In this document: positions 7,345 to 7,734 of the stretch, piece after piece | Layout: each line of letters opens with the position of its first letter | Numbering within the stretch: position 1 is the stretch's first letter | Origin: Candidatus Solibacter sp. | GTDB lineage: Bacteria; Acidobacteriota; Terriglobia; Bryobacterales; Bryobacteraceae | Length of the DNA: 7,734 nt | Assembly (NCBI GenBank): GCA_017883355.1 | Contig: JADGNS010000182.1 | Span: 1 to 7,734, forward strand | Direction of reading: 5' to 3' | Position numbers and translations under genes: made by a program | Notes under the pieces: generated by a model | Seen by the model: the letters and a program-made list of their open reading frames with translations, nothing else | The model's database searches: none | What the model was told of the DNA's origin: nothing

Positions 7345-7368
7345 ACCGCGGCGTGCGATGGCCGCGGT
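7345..7368 (+). other. GC-rich hairpin after the second regulator
   Basis: ACCGCGGC (7345-7352) pairs perfectly with GCCGCGGT (7361-7368) around an 8-nt loop. It starts 11 nt after the TAA of the second regulator. No T-run follows, so it is not a classical intrinsic terminator. It may stabilise the 3' end of the mRNA or be a chance palindrome. The rest of the 7334-7523 spacer shows no convincing gene; a 29-codon ATG frame at 7417-7506 is unsupported. Confidence 0.3.
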
Positions 7369-7512
7369 GCAGGGATGGCCGACTTCCCGCCACGGAATCG
7401 GAGTAAACTGTAGACGATGGCGGAAGCTAAGATCAAAATGGCCAAGGGCGGCGTTGGTCACTGGCGAGCCGTCCATGGGTGTTCTTGCAGGCGCTTTCGG
7501 CCCTAAGGTATT

Positions 7513-7516
7513 GGAG
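7513..7516 (+). promoter_or_regulatory. Shine-Dalgarno GGAG for the DUF433 gene
   Basis: GGAG (within TTGGAGAAG) lies 7 nt before the ATG at 7524. This fixes the start of the DUF433 frame. Confidence 0.6.
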
Positions 7517-7523
7517 AAGTGGA

Positions 7524-7734
7524 ATGAGCACGGCAAAGAGAGTTCGCCTCAACGAGATCGTCTCGGTCGATCCGGATCTGATGCATGGCACTCCCTGCTT
7601 TCGTGGAACCCGTGTTCCGGTCCGTCTTCTACTGGATGACTTGAAGAGTGGCTTCACGATCGATGATTTCTTGGCCGGGTGCCCGACCGTCTCACGGGAA
7701 TTCGTTGAGGGGTACCTTGAACTGGCGCACGATC
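7524..7734 (+). CDS. DUF433 family protein (antitoxin-like), 3' end beyond the window
   Basis: The first 70 residues are visible. They contain the DUF433 signature: a start near VDPDLMHGTPCFRGTRVPV (residues 15-33), then LLLDDLKSGFTIDDFLAGCP and SREFVEGYLELA. This is a small winged-helix-like fold. DUF433 proteins are normally 70-110 residues, so most of the gene is here. In many genomes DUF433 genes are followed by a DUF5615 PIN-like gene and behave as the antitoxin half of a putative toxin-antitoxin pair. The partner would lie just past the right edge and cannot be seen. The gene has its own ribosome binding site and a 190-bp gap from the regulator, which suggests a separate transcription unit. 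Confidence 0.85.
   Translation, partial: MSTAKRVRLNEIVSVDPDLMHGTPCFRGTRVPVRLLLDDLKSGFTIDDFLAGCPTVSREFVEGYLELAHD

Noticed and set aside
7417..7506. 29-codon frame starting MAEAKIKMAKGG before the DUF433 gene
   Set aside because: It has no good ribosome binding site (a GGAG lies 12 nt away), it is very short, and it has no recognisable family.
7430..7560. Protein-like stretch GVLAGAFGPKVLEKWNEHGK in the frame that continues from the second regulator
   Set aside because: It could be a gene remnant, but it has no supported start, it overlaps the DUF433 start, and no family is recognised.

Overview
The window is GC-rich and looks chromosomal. It most likely comes from an acidobacterium of the Solibacter/Bryobacter type. 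That placement is an inference from three things: a PhoB/PhoR-like two-component locus next to large secreted YD-repeat and Cys-paired 'LNRPCG...LTCG' beta-repeat proteins, the base composition, and a REP-like palindrome. No rRNA or other phylogenetic marker is present to settle it.

Left half (1-4367, minus strand): two genes read leftward. The upstream one encodes an 875-residue RHS/YD-repeat protein (4367 to 1740) with an N-terminal DUF6531-like region and about 15 YD-type repeats. It lacks the usual RHS-core ending. Its TAA stop overlaps by one base the ATG of the second gene (TAATG), and a perfect AAGGAGG ribosome binding site lies inside its last codons. The second gene is a secreted repeat protein that leaves the window at position 1, with at least 580 residues. 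It has a hydrophobic signal segment and tandem domains of about 110-130 residues resembling bacterial pre-peptidase C-terminal (PPC) beta-sandwiches. A 69-bp, nearly perfect inverted repeat, made of two REP-like units facing each other (REPIN-like), lies between the ATG and the signal peptide. It keeps the frame open.

Divergent spacer (4368-4473): about 106 bp separates the leftward pair from the rightward regulatory locus. It holds at best weak promoter-like sequence.

Right half (4474-7333, plus strand): a two-component locus in the order response regulator, histidine kinase, response regulator. The first regulator and the kinase overlap by ATGA and must be translationally coupled. The kinase has the extracytoplasmic domain signature of PhoR proteins. 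The second regulator is a paralogue of the first. It ends at a TAA exactly where the conserved 'RGF-G-Y-x-F' wing strand should continue, so it lacks the last residues of its DNA-binding wing.

Right end (7334-7734): a spacer of about 190 bp with a GC-rich hairpin, then the start of a DUF433 gene (antitoxin-like, MazE/VapB-type context) with a good ribosome binding site, cut by the window edge.

Functionally, the right half reads as a phosphate-type or envelope-stress sensing module. The left half is a surface or secreted repeat-protein operon. Nothing in the sequence directly links the two apart from their divergent arrangement.
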